From Brumimicrobium sp965656195 (GTDB taxonomy: Bacteria > Bacteroidota > Bacteroidia > Flavobacteriales_D > Crocinitomicaceae), in NCBI GenBank assembly GCA_965656195.1, contig CBFHJL010000051.1, positions 1 through 21,654 of the forward strand: a stretch of DNA of 21,654 nt, in the 5' to 3' direction. The position numbers and the translations under genes are program-made. A model generated the notes under the pieces. The model saw only the letters and a program-made list of their open reading frames with translations. It made no database searches and was not told the DNA's origin. Below are positions 7,236 through 14,155 of this stretch, piece by piece (positions within the stretch are counted from its first letter, which is position 1; every line of letters starts with the position of its first letter).

Positions 7236-8996
7236 CTACGATTTATCCTGAGGGTCGAGCTTCAGCGCCAACTCCTTCAATTGTTCCTGGTCAATCGTTG
7301 CTGGAGCATCAATCATGATGTCTCTACCTGCATTGTTTTTTGGGAAAGCAATATAATCACGAATAGAATCTGAACCTCCCATAGTTGCTACGAGTCGATC
7401 TAAGCCAAATGCAATTCCTCCATGTGGCGGCGCTCCAAACTCAAATGCATTCATCAAAAATCCAAATTGCTTCTGTGCTTCTTCATCTGAGAAGCCCAGG
7501 TGCTTGAACATCAAAGCCTGAAGGTCTTTGTCGTGAATTCTGATCGAACCACCTCCGAGCTCTACACCATTCATTGCAAGGTCGTAAGCATTCGCTCTTA
7601 CCTTTCCTGGATCTGTATCCAAAAGATCAATATCTTCTTGCTTTGGCGAAGTAAATGGGTGGTGCATCGCATGATATCGTGCGGTATCTTCATCCCATTC
7701 TAGAAGAGGAAAGTCAACAACCCATAATGGTTTAAATACATTAGGGTTTCTCAGGCCTAATTCATCTCCCATGTGCAAGCGCAATTCATTCATCTGCTTG
7801 CGTGTTTTCTCTGCTTCTCCACTAAGAACAAGCAGTAAATCGCCTGGTTTTGCTCCCATTTGATCCGCCCAGCCTTTTAAGGCTTCCTGACTGTAAAATT
7901 TATCTACAGAACTTTTAAATGTTCCGTCCTCGTTATATTTAACGTAAACAAGTCCTTTTGCTCCGACTTGTGGTCGTTGAACCCATTTAGTTAACTTATC
8001 CAGTTGTTTTCTTGAATAGATTGCGCAATCCTCAGCAACAATCCCAACAACTAGCTCCGCCTCATCAAATATTTTGAATCCTTTGTTTTTGGCTACTTCA
8101 TTCAAGTTGTTGAACTTCATTCCAAAACGGATATCAGGTTTGTCAGAACCGTAGGATTCCATTGCTTCAGCAAAGGTCATACGTGGAAAGTCGCCTTCAA
8201 ATTCTACGCCTCTACAAGCTTTAAATAAGTGCTTCACTAAACCTTCAAATGTATTCAGAACATCTTCTTGCTCCACGAAAGACATTTCGCAATCAATCTG
8301 AGTAAACTCTGGTTGACGGTCTGCTCTTAAATCTTCATCACGAAAACATTTCACAATTTGATAGTAACGATCAATTCCTGAAACCATCAATAATTGCTTG
8401 AATGTTTGTGGTGATTGTGGCAATGCATAAAACTCACCTTCATTCATTCGACTTGGGACCACAAAGTCACGTGCTCCCTCAGGTGTCGATTTAATTAGAT
8501 ATGGCGTTTCTACATCCATGAATTCTTCGCCGTCCAAATACTTACGCGTTTCCAGCGCAACTTTATTTCTCAATCGCAGCTTTTCCTGAATCACCGTTCG
8601 ACGAATATCAAGATAACGATACTTCATTCTTAATTCATCCCCACCATCCGTATCTTCTTCAATTGTGAAAGGAGGAGTATTCGCTGAATTTAAAATCTTA
8701 AGTGCTGTTACTTTGATCTCTACTTCACCTGTTGGGATATTTTTGTTCTTGCTTGAACGTTCAATCACTTCACCTTCTATCTGAACAACGAATTCACGTC
8801 CAAGTTTTCTAGCACCTTGATTTAACTCTTCATTGTCATCTGTGCTGAATGCTAACTGTGTTATTCCATATCGGTCGCGAAGATCAACGAAGGTCATTCC
8901 TCCCATTTCTCTCGTTCGTTGCACCCATCCGGCCAACTTCACGTTCGTTCCTACATTCTCAATTCTTAATTCTCCACAGGTGTGTGATCTGTACAT
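7236..8996 (-). CDS. aspS: Aspartate-tRNA ligase
   Basis: A 586-residue class IIb aminoacyl-tRNA synthetase that charges tRNA-Asp in the cytoplasm. An N-terminal OB-fold anticodon-binding domain (about 1-105, with GWVQRTREMGGMTFVDLRDRYG) is followed by motif 1 (about 140-165), TPEGARDFVVPSR (171-183), motif 2 (CFRDEDLRADRQPEFTQID, 217-235), the bacterial-type GAD insertion, and motif 3 (GGIAFGLDRLVATMGG) near the C-terminus. The length is normal for the bacterial enzyme. The ATG at 8996 (MYRSHTCGELR) is the family start. The same frame stays open for 18 codons upstream, but that stretch has no family sequence. It also contains a -7-like TATTTTTG on the minus strand (9023-9016), which argues for the shorter form. 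Confidence 0.97.
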   Translation of the reverse strand: MYRSHTCGELRIENVGTNVKLAGWVQRTREMGGMTFVDLRDRYGITQLAFSTDDNEELNQGARKLGREFVVQIEGEVIERSSKNKNIPTGEVEIKVTALKILNSANTPPFTIEEDTDGGDELRMKYRYLDIRRTVIQEKLRLRNKVALETRKYLDGEEFMDVETPYLIKSTPEGARDFVVPSRMNEGEFYALPQSPQTFKQLLMVSGIDRYYQIVKCFRDEDLRADRQPEFTQIDCEMSFVEQEDVLNTFEGLVKHLFKACRGVEFEGDFPRMTFAEAMESYGSDKPDIRFGMKFNNLNEVAKNKGFKIFDEAELVVGIVAEDCAIYSRKQLDKLTKWVQRPQVGAKGLVYVKYNEDGTFKSSVDKFYSQEALKGWADQMGAKPGDLLLVLSGEAEKTRKQMNELRLHMGDELGLRNPNVFKPLWVVDFPLLEWDEDTARYHAMHHPFTSPKQEDIDLLDTDPGKVRANAYDLAMNGVELGGGSIRIHDKDLQALMFKHLGFSDEEAQKQFGFLMNAFEFGAPPHGGIAFGLDRLVATMGGSDSIRDYIAFPKNNAGRDIMIDAPATIDQEQLKELALKLDPQDKS

Positions 8997-9100
8997 AGCA
9001 CTTCGTATTTGAAGGCAAAAATAGAAAGAATTCGCTGAACCTATATGCATTGACTTTACATTGTTTTATGTTCAATCTAATTATGTTGTGTCTATCTATT

Positions 9101-9130
9101 TTGTTCTTTTTATCCTTAGCAGTACTTTTG
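9101..9130 (+). promoter_or_regulatory. Bacteroidetes-type promoter for the dihydrouridine synthase gene
   Basis: TTG (9101-9103, within TTTTG) and TACTTTTG (9123-9130) are separated by exactly 19 nt, an excellent fit to the Bacteroidetes sigma consensus. The predicted start lies about 15 nt before the ATG at 9151. The reading frame is open back to 9061, so this promoter is the main reason to choose 9151. Confidence 0.75.
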
Positions 9131-9150
9131 TAGTCACGATTAAAGTGAAC

Positions 9151-10146
9151 ATGGCAAAAATCCGCGATATAGAATTGGGAGACTTCCCACTGTTACTTGC
9201 TCCCATGGAGGACGTAAGTGATCCTCCCTTCCGAGCTCTGTGCAAGGAAAATGGAGCTGATTTGATGTATACAGAGTTTATTTCCTCTGAAGGGTTAATC
9301 CGTGATGCGGTAAAAAGTGTTCAAAAGCTGGATATTTTCGAATATGAGCGCCCTGTAGGTATTCAGATTTTCGGTTATGACATCGAGAGTATGAAAAGAG
9401 CTACGGAAATCACTGAAAAAACTAATCCAGATGTAATTGATATCAACTACGGCTGTCCCGTAAAAAAAGTAGCCTGTAAAGGTGCTGGTGCTGGGATTCT
9501 TCAGGATATTCCGAAAATGGTAGAAATGACCAAGGAGATCGTAAAGAGTACGCACTTACCTGTCACTGTGAAAACACGATTGGGTTGGGATGAAAACACG
9601 AAGTATATTGTTGAAGTAGCCGAACGACTCCAAGATGTAGGAATTGAAGGGATCTCCATACATGGTAGAACCCGAAAGCAAATGTATAAAGGTGAAGCAG
9701 ACTGGAGGTTAATTGCAGATGTCAAGAATAATCCTCGAATGAAAATTCCAGTATTTGGAAATGGAGATATTGATTCTCCCGAAAAAGCCGTGGAATACAA
9801 AGAAAAATATGGAGTTGATGGGTTAATGATAGGCCGCGCCAGTATTGGATATCCTTGGATTTTCAATGAAATCAAACATTTTCAAAAAACAGGTAAGCAT
9901 CTGGACAAACCTACATTAAAGCAAAGAATAGATGTGACGAAACGCCACCTTGAAATGAGTATAAAGTGGAAAGGTGAAAAGCTGGCTATCGTTGAAATGA
10001 AACGCCACTACACAAATTACTTTAAAGGTATTCCACATTTCAAACCTTACCGTACTAAACTGGTTACTACTTTCGACCTAAACCAGATTTTTGATACGTT
10101 AGATGAAGTGCAAGAGCGGTTTGGAGAAACGGAGTTCTTGGTATAG
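9151..10146 (+). CDS. dusB: tRNA-dihydrouridine synthase (DusB-like)
   Basis: A 331-residue FMN enzyme that reduces specific uridines in the tRNA D-loop to dihydrouridine. The TIM-barrel domain shows LLAPMEDVSDPPFR (14-28), the active-site region DINYGCPVKKVACKGAGAG (97-115) with catalytic C102, FMN-contacting K141 (VTVKTRLGW) and H171 (ISIHGRTRKQMYKGEADW), and FGNGDI (202-207) with GLMIGRASIGYPWIF for the phosphate. A helical tRNA-binding domain occupies the C-terminal 80 residues or so. The length is normal. It is divergent from aspS, and the 154 bp between the two starts hold promoters for both. The DusB subclass is inferred from overall similarity. Confidence 0.93.
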   Translation: MAKIRDIELGDFPLLLAPMEDVSDPPFRALCKENGADLMYTEFISSEGLIRDAVKSVQKLDIFEYERPVGIQIFGYDIESMKRATEITEKTNPDVIDINYGCPVKKVACKGAGAGILQDIPKMVEMTKEIVKSTHLPVTVKTRLGWDENTKYIVEVAERLQDVGIEGISIHGRTRKQMYKGEADWRLIADVKNNPRMKIPVFGNGDIDSPEKAVEYKEKYGVDGLMIGRASIGYPWIFNEIKHFQKTGKHLDKPTLKQRIDVTKRHLEMSIKWKGEKLAIVEMKRHYTNYFKGIPHFKPYRTKLVTTFDLNQIFDTLDEVQERFGETEFLV

Positions 10147-10315
10147 TAAGTAGTTAAAAACCCGTCCTTCAAAAGGAGTGTATAATAAGTATATTTACTT
10201 ACAGCTCCGTATATTTTACATAGCGCAACTTCTGGTATTTCATACATGTTGTAGTATCACCATCAAAAAACGCTTTATTGACATCATCATATAAGTAGAT
10301 TTACAAAAAAAAGCT

Positions 10316-10495
10316 ATGGATAATATTGAGATTAAAGAAAAGATGGTGAAAAATGAGATGATCAATGAAATCATCAAGTATTCTAAACATGATTATTCTA
10401 GAAAAGAACTAGAAGCAAAAAATTTCAGCGTATTAAAATTTATGTATTATGATGTTTTAAGTCCTATTCTCGAGGGATATAAAATAGCCTCATAA
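10316..10495 (+). CDS. 59-residue hypothetical protein
   Basis: A short open frame starting MDNIEIKEKMVKNEMINEI and ending EGYKIAS. It is charged and predicted mostly helical, with a YSRKELEAKNFSVLKFMYYD segment that resembles the Glu/Lys-rich helix-turn-helix of many small bacterial proteins. There is no signal peptide. I recognise no family. Ordinary codon use and a balanced hydrophobic/charged periodicity favour a real gene. Arguments against are its shortness and the lack of a clear promoter (only TAGATTTA at 10296-10303). The last 24 codons overlap both arms of a perfect 21-bp inverted repeat, and the stop codon lies inside the second arm. It is 169 bp downstream of the dus gene and may or may not be cotranscribed with it. 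Confidence 0.5.
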   Translation: MDNIEIKEKMVKNEMINEIIKYSKHDYSRKELEAKNFSVLKFMYYDVLSPILEGYKIAS

Positions 10496-10511
10496 ATTTT
10501 AATACGCTGAA
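10424..10511. repeat. Perfect 21-bp inverted repeat around the end of the 59-aa gene
   Basis: The arm at 10424-10444 (starting TTCAGCGTATTAAAA) is the exact reverse complement of the arm at 10491-10511. The loop of 46 nt contains the last codons of the 59-residue gene, and the stop codon (10493-10495) is in the second arm. In RNA this would be a long stable stem. It is AT-rich and has no T-run directly behind it, so it is not a standard terminator. Confidence 0.9.
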
Positions 10512-10712
10512 TTGAAGGTCATTTTTTGAATAAATATATCTTTTCAACCTACAATTAAAAAAACCTACTATGAATTGCAGTATATTCAAGAGTATGAAAC
10601 TTAATGGTTGCTATAATTAAGCTTGAGCCCTCTACTTTTTGTGATTTCACCCCTATTTTTCAAGTTTGGCAGATTTTTTGTAACTTCTATCAAGAATATT
10701 AAAATTAACGCC

Positions 10713-11498
10713 ATGAAAAAATTAATCTCAATACTTACCGTAGTAGGTTTGATTGTTGGAATGACGAGTTCCACAAAAATCTATTACCCTACCGTAAAAT
10801 CAAAGAGTTTTAAAAGTGGTGAGAAGCTTCGCTATCGTATCACGTATGGTATTATGGACGCTGGTGAAGCTGTACTTACAGTTAATGAGACTTCAGAAAA
10901 AGGAGCACACGGTCGTCCTTTATATCATGTAAAAGGTGAAGGAAAAACACTCGGTGCATTTAGCCTGTTCTACAATGTGGAAGATGTATATGAATCCTAC
11001 ATCGATAAATCTGGTATCTTTCCTTGGCGCTTTGTTAGAGATGTAAATGAAGGAGGATACGAAATCAATCAAGAATATAAATTCAAGCAAGACAAACAAA
11101 AAGTCATCGATGACAAAGGAAAAGAGTATAAAGTTCCTATGGGCATTCAGGATATGATTTCATCTTTTTATTACGCGAGAACGCTTGATTTTAAAAATAT
11201 GAAACCGGGTGATGTAACAACTTTTAAGTGTTTTATGGATGGTGAAGTATGGCCTTTAAAAGTGAAGTACGTAGGAACTGAAGAAATCAAAATCCGAAAA
11301 GGTAAGTTTGAATGCCTAAAATTTCAACCCGTGGTTCAAGAAGGAAGATACTTTGAAGATGATGACGATGTAGAATTTTGGGTGACTAATGATGCTAATC
11401 GCATTCCTGTGTTAGTTACTGCTAAAATACCCGTTGGGACAGTCAAAATGCACCTTGTTGAATGGAACGGTTTAGTTGGAAATCTGGCAAAAAACTAA
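10713..11498 (+). CDS. Exported DUF3108-family protein
   Basis: A 261-residue protein with a signal peptide (MKKLISILTVVGLIVGMTSS). The body matches the DUF3108 pattern: FKSGEKLRYRITYGIMDAGEAVLTV near 30-55, a central ESYIDKSGIFPWRFVRDVNEGGY block, and a C-terminal FKCLKFQPVV..FWVTNDANRIPVLVTAKIPVGTVKMHLVEW segment. The beta-rich fold suggests a periplasmic or outer-membrane-associated protein. The molecular function of the family is unknown to me. The frame is open upstream to about 10623, but the ATG at 10713 begins the signal peptide and is preferred. The 217 bp between the previous gene and this start contain the end of the inverted repeat and a 16-codon mini-frame, but no clear promoter. 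A strong terminator follows. Confidence 0.85.
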   Translation: MKKLISILTVVGLIVGMTSSTKIYYPTVKSKSFKSGEKLRYRITYGIMDAGEAVLTVNETSEKGAHGRPLYHVKGEGKTLGAFSLFYNVEDVYESYIDKSGIFPWRFVRDVNEGGYEINQEYKFKQDKQKVIDDKGKEYKVPMGIQDMISSFYYARTLDFKNMKPGDVTTFKCFMDGEVWPLKVKYVGTEEIKIRKGKFECLKFQPVVQEGRYFEDDDDVEFWVTNDANRIPVLVTAKIPVGTVKMHLVEWNGLVGNLAKN

Positions 11499-11527
11499 TG
11501 AATGGTTTTATGAAATATTGAACCCCG

Positions 11528-11558
11528 AAGCACGCACTCTAAACTGCGTGCTTTTTTT
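11528..11558 (+). terminator. Strong rho-independent terminator after the DUF3108 gene
   Basis: A 9-bp stem, AAGCACGCA (11528-11536) with TGCGTGCTT (11545-11553), has an 8-nt loop and runs into seven T residues (11552-11558). It isolates the DUF3108 gene from the DUF4286-rsmA pair. Confidence 0.9.
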
Positions 11559-11571
11559 GTGCTTTCTTTTG

Positions 11572-11579
11572 TAACTTTG
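11572..11579 (+). promoter_or_regulatory. Candidate -7 element abutting the DUF4286 start
   Basis: TAACTTTG matches TAnnTTTG and ends 4 nt before the ATG at 11584. A weak GTG sits 21 nt upstream at the -33 position. A promoter is needed here, because a strong terminator lies just upstream. If this is it, the mRNA is leaderless or almost so. Confidence 0.5.
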
Positions 11580-11583
11580 TCTT

Positions 11584-11901
11584 ATGGTTATTTACAATGT
11601 TACAGTTAGTATAGACGAAAAAGTAGCAAAAGATTGGCTACAATGGATGCGAGAAACTCATATCCCAGATGTAATGAACACAGGTCACTTCAAAGAAAGT
11701 CGATTATGCAGAGTGCATGGAGAAGAGGAAGGCGGAGTAACCTATGCAATCACATACCTTTCTTTCTCTGAAGAAGATTTAAACACTTATCAAGAAAAAC
11801 ATTCTCCGCGACTGCAGGCAGAGCATAATGCCAAGTTCGGAGGTAAATTTGCTGCATTCAGAACATTACTTTCCGTTATTGATGAATTCAACAACGAATG
11901 A
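11584..11901 (+). CDS. DUF4286 family protein
   Basis: A 105-residue cytoplasmic protein of the DUF4286 family (IYNVTVSIDEKVAKDWLQWMRETHIPDVMNTGHF, then a C-terminal AEHNAKFGGKFAAFRTLLSVI block), a ferredoxin-like/dimeric alpha-beta fold of unknown function. In Bacteroidota it is commonly found next to rsmA, as here. Its stop overlaps the rsmA start in an ATGA arrangement, so the two are translationally coupled. That coupling suggests a role connected with translation or ribosome maturation, but nothing in the protein proves it. Confidence 0.85.
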   Translation: MVIYNVTVSIDEKVAKDWLQWMRETHIPDVMNTGHFKESRLCRVHGEEEGGVTYAITYLSFSEEDLNTYQEKHSPRLQAEHNAKFGGKFAAFRTLLSVIDEFNNE

Positions 11902-12686
11902 GTATCCAGCCGAAGAAGCATCTTGGTCAGCACTTCCTGATTGATCAAAATGTTTGCAAAAAGATTGCGGATGAATTTATCCAGTATAGAGGAGTAAAAA
12001 ACACGCTTGAAGTTGGGCCGGGAACTGGTGCTATGACAGCGCTTTTTCTGCAAAAAAAAGAAATTGATCTACATGTTATAGATCTTGATTCAGAATCCAT
12101 TGCCTATCTTAAAGAGCACTTTCCTCAGCTTAAAGGTAAAATACACGAAGCTGACTTTCTCAAAATGGATTTCTCAACACTTTTTGAAAACGAGCAATTT
12201 GCGGTAGTCGGTAACTTTCCATACAATATTTCATCTCAGATTCTTTTCAAGTGCATTGAGAACAGAAGCTATATACCTGAGATCTCCGGAATGTTCCAAA
12301 AAGAATTGGTACAACGTGTAATTGAGGAGCCCGGTTCTAAGCAGTATGGGGTGCTGAGTGTACTTTTACAAACTTATTACAATGTCGAATACTGTTTTAC
12401 AGTTAGTGAAAATGTCTTCAACCCTCCGCCAAAGGTTAAATCTGCTGTGATTCGTTGCACTAGAAATGAAAAGACTCATCTTCAAGTTGATGAAAAGCTA
12501 TATGAAAGAGTCATAAAATCGGTATTTAATCAGCGAAGAAAAACAATACGAAATGGTCTGAAAACTATAGTTGATGTCAGTCAATTACCGGAACATGAAT
12601 TACTTAAAAGTCGGCCTGAAAGACTCAGTATTGAAAACTTCATTGAACTAACCGCTATGGTACAGTTTGCGCTTGAAAAGCAATAA
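11898..12686 (+). CDS. rsmA: 16S rRNA (adenine-N6,N6)-dimethyltransferase
   Basis: A 262-residue KsgA/RsmA methyltransferase that dimethylates two adjacent adenines in the 3'-terminal helix of 16S rRNA late in 30S assembly. The N-terminus has KKHLGQHFLID (6-16). SAM motif I is EVGPGTG (38-44), the acidic ribose-binding loop is VIDLD (60-64), and the catalytic NFPYNIS is at 106-112 (the family usually has NLPYNIS). The C-terminal helical domain has FNPPPKVKSAVI and FNQRRKTIRNGL. The length is typical. It overlaps the DUF4286 gene by 4 nt. Confidence 0.97.
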   Translation: MSIQPKKHLGQHFLIDQNVCKKIADEFIQYRGVKNTLEVGPGTGAMTALFLQKKEIDLHVIDLDSESIAYLKEHFPQLKGKIHEADFLKMDFSTLFENEQFAVVGNFPYNISSQILFKCIENRSYIPEISGMFQKELVQRVIEEPGSKQYGVLSVLLQTYYNVEYCFTVSENVFNPPPKVKSAVIRCTRNEKTHLQVDEKLYERVIKSVFNQRRKTIRNGLKTIVDVSQLPEHELLKSRPERLSIENFIELTAMVQFALEKQ

Positions 12687-12721
12687 AAACTGTCAGTGTC
12701 TGCTTTTGTGTTTTTCTTTCG

Positions 12722-12729
12722 TAAATTTG
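12722..12729 (+). promoter_or_regulatory. Candidate -7 promoter element for mgtE
   Basis: TAAATTTG fits the Bacteroidetes -7 consensus and lies 16 nt before the ATG at 12746, a normal short leader distance. There is no convincing TTG at the -33 position (TTTTG occurs only 13 nt upstream). Confidence 0.45.
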
Positions 12730-12745
12730 GCCAAACTTTTCCAGC

Positions 12746-14098
12746 ATGAGGTTTGAGTTAACAAAAGAGTTTTTGGACGAAGTACGCGATATGATCGCTC
12801 AAAACAATAGTGCTTTTGTTGACCAAAAAATAATTCATCTGCACCCTGCAGATATTGCTGAAATTGTTGATGAGCTAGACAACAAAGAAGCCAAATATAT
12901 CTTTGCACATTTAGACAATGATCTTCAGGGAGATGTCTTAATGGAATTAGAGGACGATGTTCGTTATCAATTCGTAGAGTCTTTCGCGACAGAACAACTT
13001 GCCAAGCAACTAGAAAATCTAGATTCTGATGATGCAGTAGATATTCTTGGAGAACTTGAAGTTGATAGACAGCTAGAAGTAATCTCTGAAATGGAGAGCG
13101 ATAATGCTGAACAGCTTGTCAAGCTTCTGAACTACGATGAAGACACAGCGGGTGGATTGATGCAAACAGAGTTTATCCGAGCTAAATTGGATTGGCCAGT
13201 TAACAGGTGTGTAATAGAGTTGCGTCGGCAAGCAGAAGAAGTTGAAAAGGTCTATACTATATACGTTGTAGATGAATACGATCAACTAGTCGGTTTTCTC
13301 TCGCTAAAATCACTTTTATTTGCTGGACCTAAGACATACATTCGCGATATTTTTCAGGATAAGAACATGGTTTACGTGACCACGAATGTAGAGGCTGAAG
13401 AAGTCGGTCGTATCATGGAGAAGTATGATCTTGTCTCCATTCCTGTTTTAAACCTTCAAAAGAAGCTTGTAGGGCGAATTACTATTGATGATATCGTAGA
13501 TGTAATTCGTGAAGAAGCGGATAAAGATTTTCAAATGGCTTCTGGTATTTCAGAAAATGTTGAAGCATCAGCAAGCATTTGGAAAATGTCTCGTTCTCGC
13601 CTGCCCTGGTTGATGATTGGTATGTTAGGTGGAATTTTAGGGGCTCAAGTGATAGGTAATTTCGAAGGTCAGATTGGAAAAATACCTGCACTGGCGTTTT
13701 TTATTCCACTTGTTGCAGCAATGGGAGGAAATGTGGGTGTACAATCAAGTGCAATTGTGGTCCAGTCCATTGCGAATGGTTCAAATCAGTTCAGTAGTAT
13801 CTGGTCCAAAGTTAAACGTGAAGCTGGATTAGGATTGCTAAATGGAATCATTTGTGGTTCCGTGATATTCATTGTTACATGGCTTCTTGAAACAATGACC
13901 CTTGGTATTTCAGTTAGTATCGCATTGTTTATTGTAATCGTATTTGCCGCAATATTTGGAACGCTTATCCCTTTGGTTCTTCATAAATACAAGATTGACC
14001 CTGCTGTAGCTACAGGTCCATTTATAACGACGCTAAATGATGTGGTTGGACTGTTTATCTACTTTATGGTGGGGATGGCGATATTCGGGCTAGAATAA
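12746..14098 (+). CDS. mgtE: Magnesium transporter MgtE
   Basis: A 450-residue homodimeric Mg2+ channel of the inner membrane. The cytoplasmic N domain (about 1-130) contains the acidic helical repeats LHPADIAEIVDELD and LDSDDAVDILGEL. Two CBS domains follow (about 137-255: AGGLMQTEFI.. and ITIDDIVDVIREEA), then a connecting helix and five membrane segments (about 285-449). Channel signatures are PALAFFIPLVAAMGGNVG (314-331) and TGPFITTLNDVVGLF (423-437), with D432 at the position of the pore Asp described for Thermus MgtE. The N and CBS domains would close the channel when cytosolic Mg2+ is high. The gene follows rsmA by 59 bp and has its own -7-like element. It is convergent with the next gene. 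Confidence 0.96.
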   Translation: MRFELTKEFLDEVRDMIAQNNSAFVDQKIIHLHPADIAEIVDELDNKEAKYIFAHLDNDLQGDVLMELEDDVRYQFVESFATEQLAKQLENLDSDDAVDILGELEVDRQLEVISEMESDNAEQLVKLLNYDEDTAGGLMQTEFIRAKLDWPVNRCVIELRRQAEEVEKVYTIYVVDEYDQLVGFLSLKSLLFAGPKTYIRDIFQDKNMVYVTTNVEAEEVGRIMEKYDLVSIPVLNLQKKLVGRITIDDIVDVIREEADKDFQMASGISENVEASASIWKMSRSRLPWLMIGMLGGILGAQVIGNFEGQIGKIPALAFFIPLVAAMGGNVGVQSSAIVVQSIANGSNQFSSIWSKVKREAGLGLLNGIICGSVIFIVTWLLETMTLGISVSIALFIVIVFAAIFGTLIPLVLHKYKIDPAVATGPFITTLNDVVGLFIYFMVGMAIFGLE

Positions 14099-14155
14099 CA
14101 ACCTTAAAGGATAAAGATGGAGATCAGTTCAGATGTTGAATCCAGTCAAAACATC

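Noticed and set aside
9061..9150. N-terminal extension of the dihydrouridine synthase.
   Set aside because: The extension contains a consensus promoter and no family sequence. The ATG at 9151 gives the standard N-terminus.
10570..10620. 16-codon frame starting ATGAATTGC upstream of the DUF3108 gene as a possible leader peptide.
   Set aside because: No attenuator hairpin lies behind it, the codons show no bias, and it is too short to judge.
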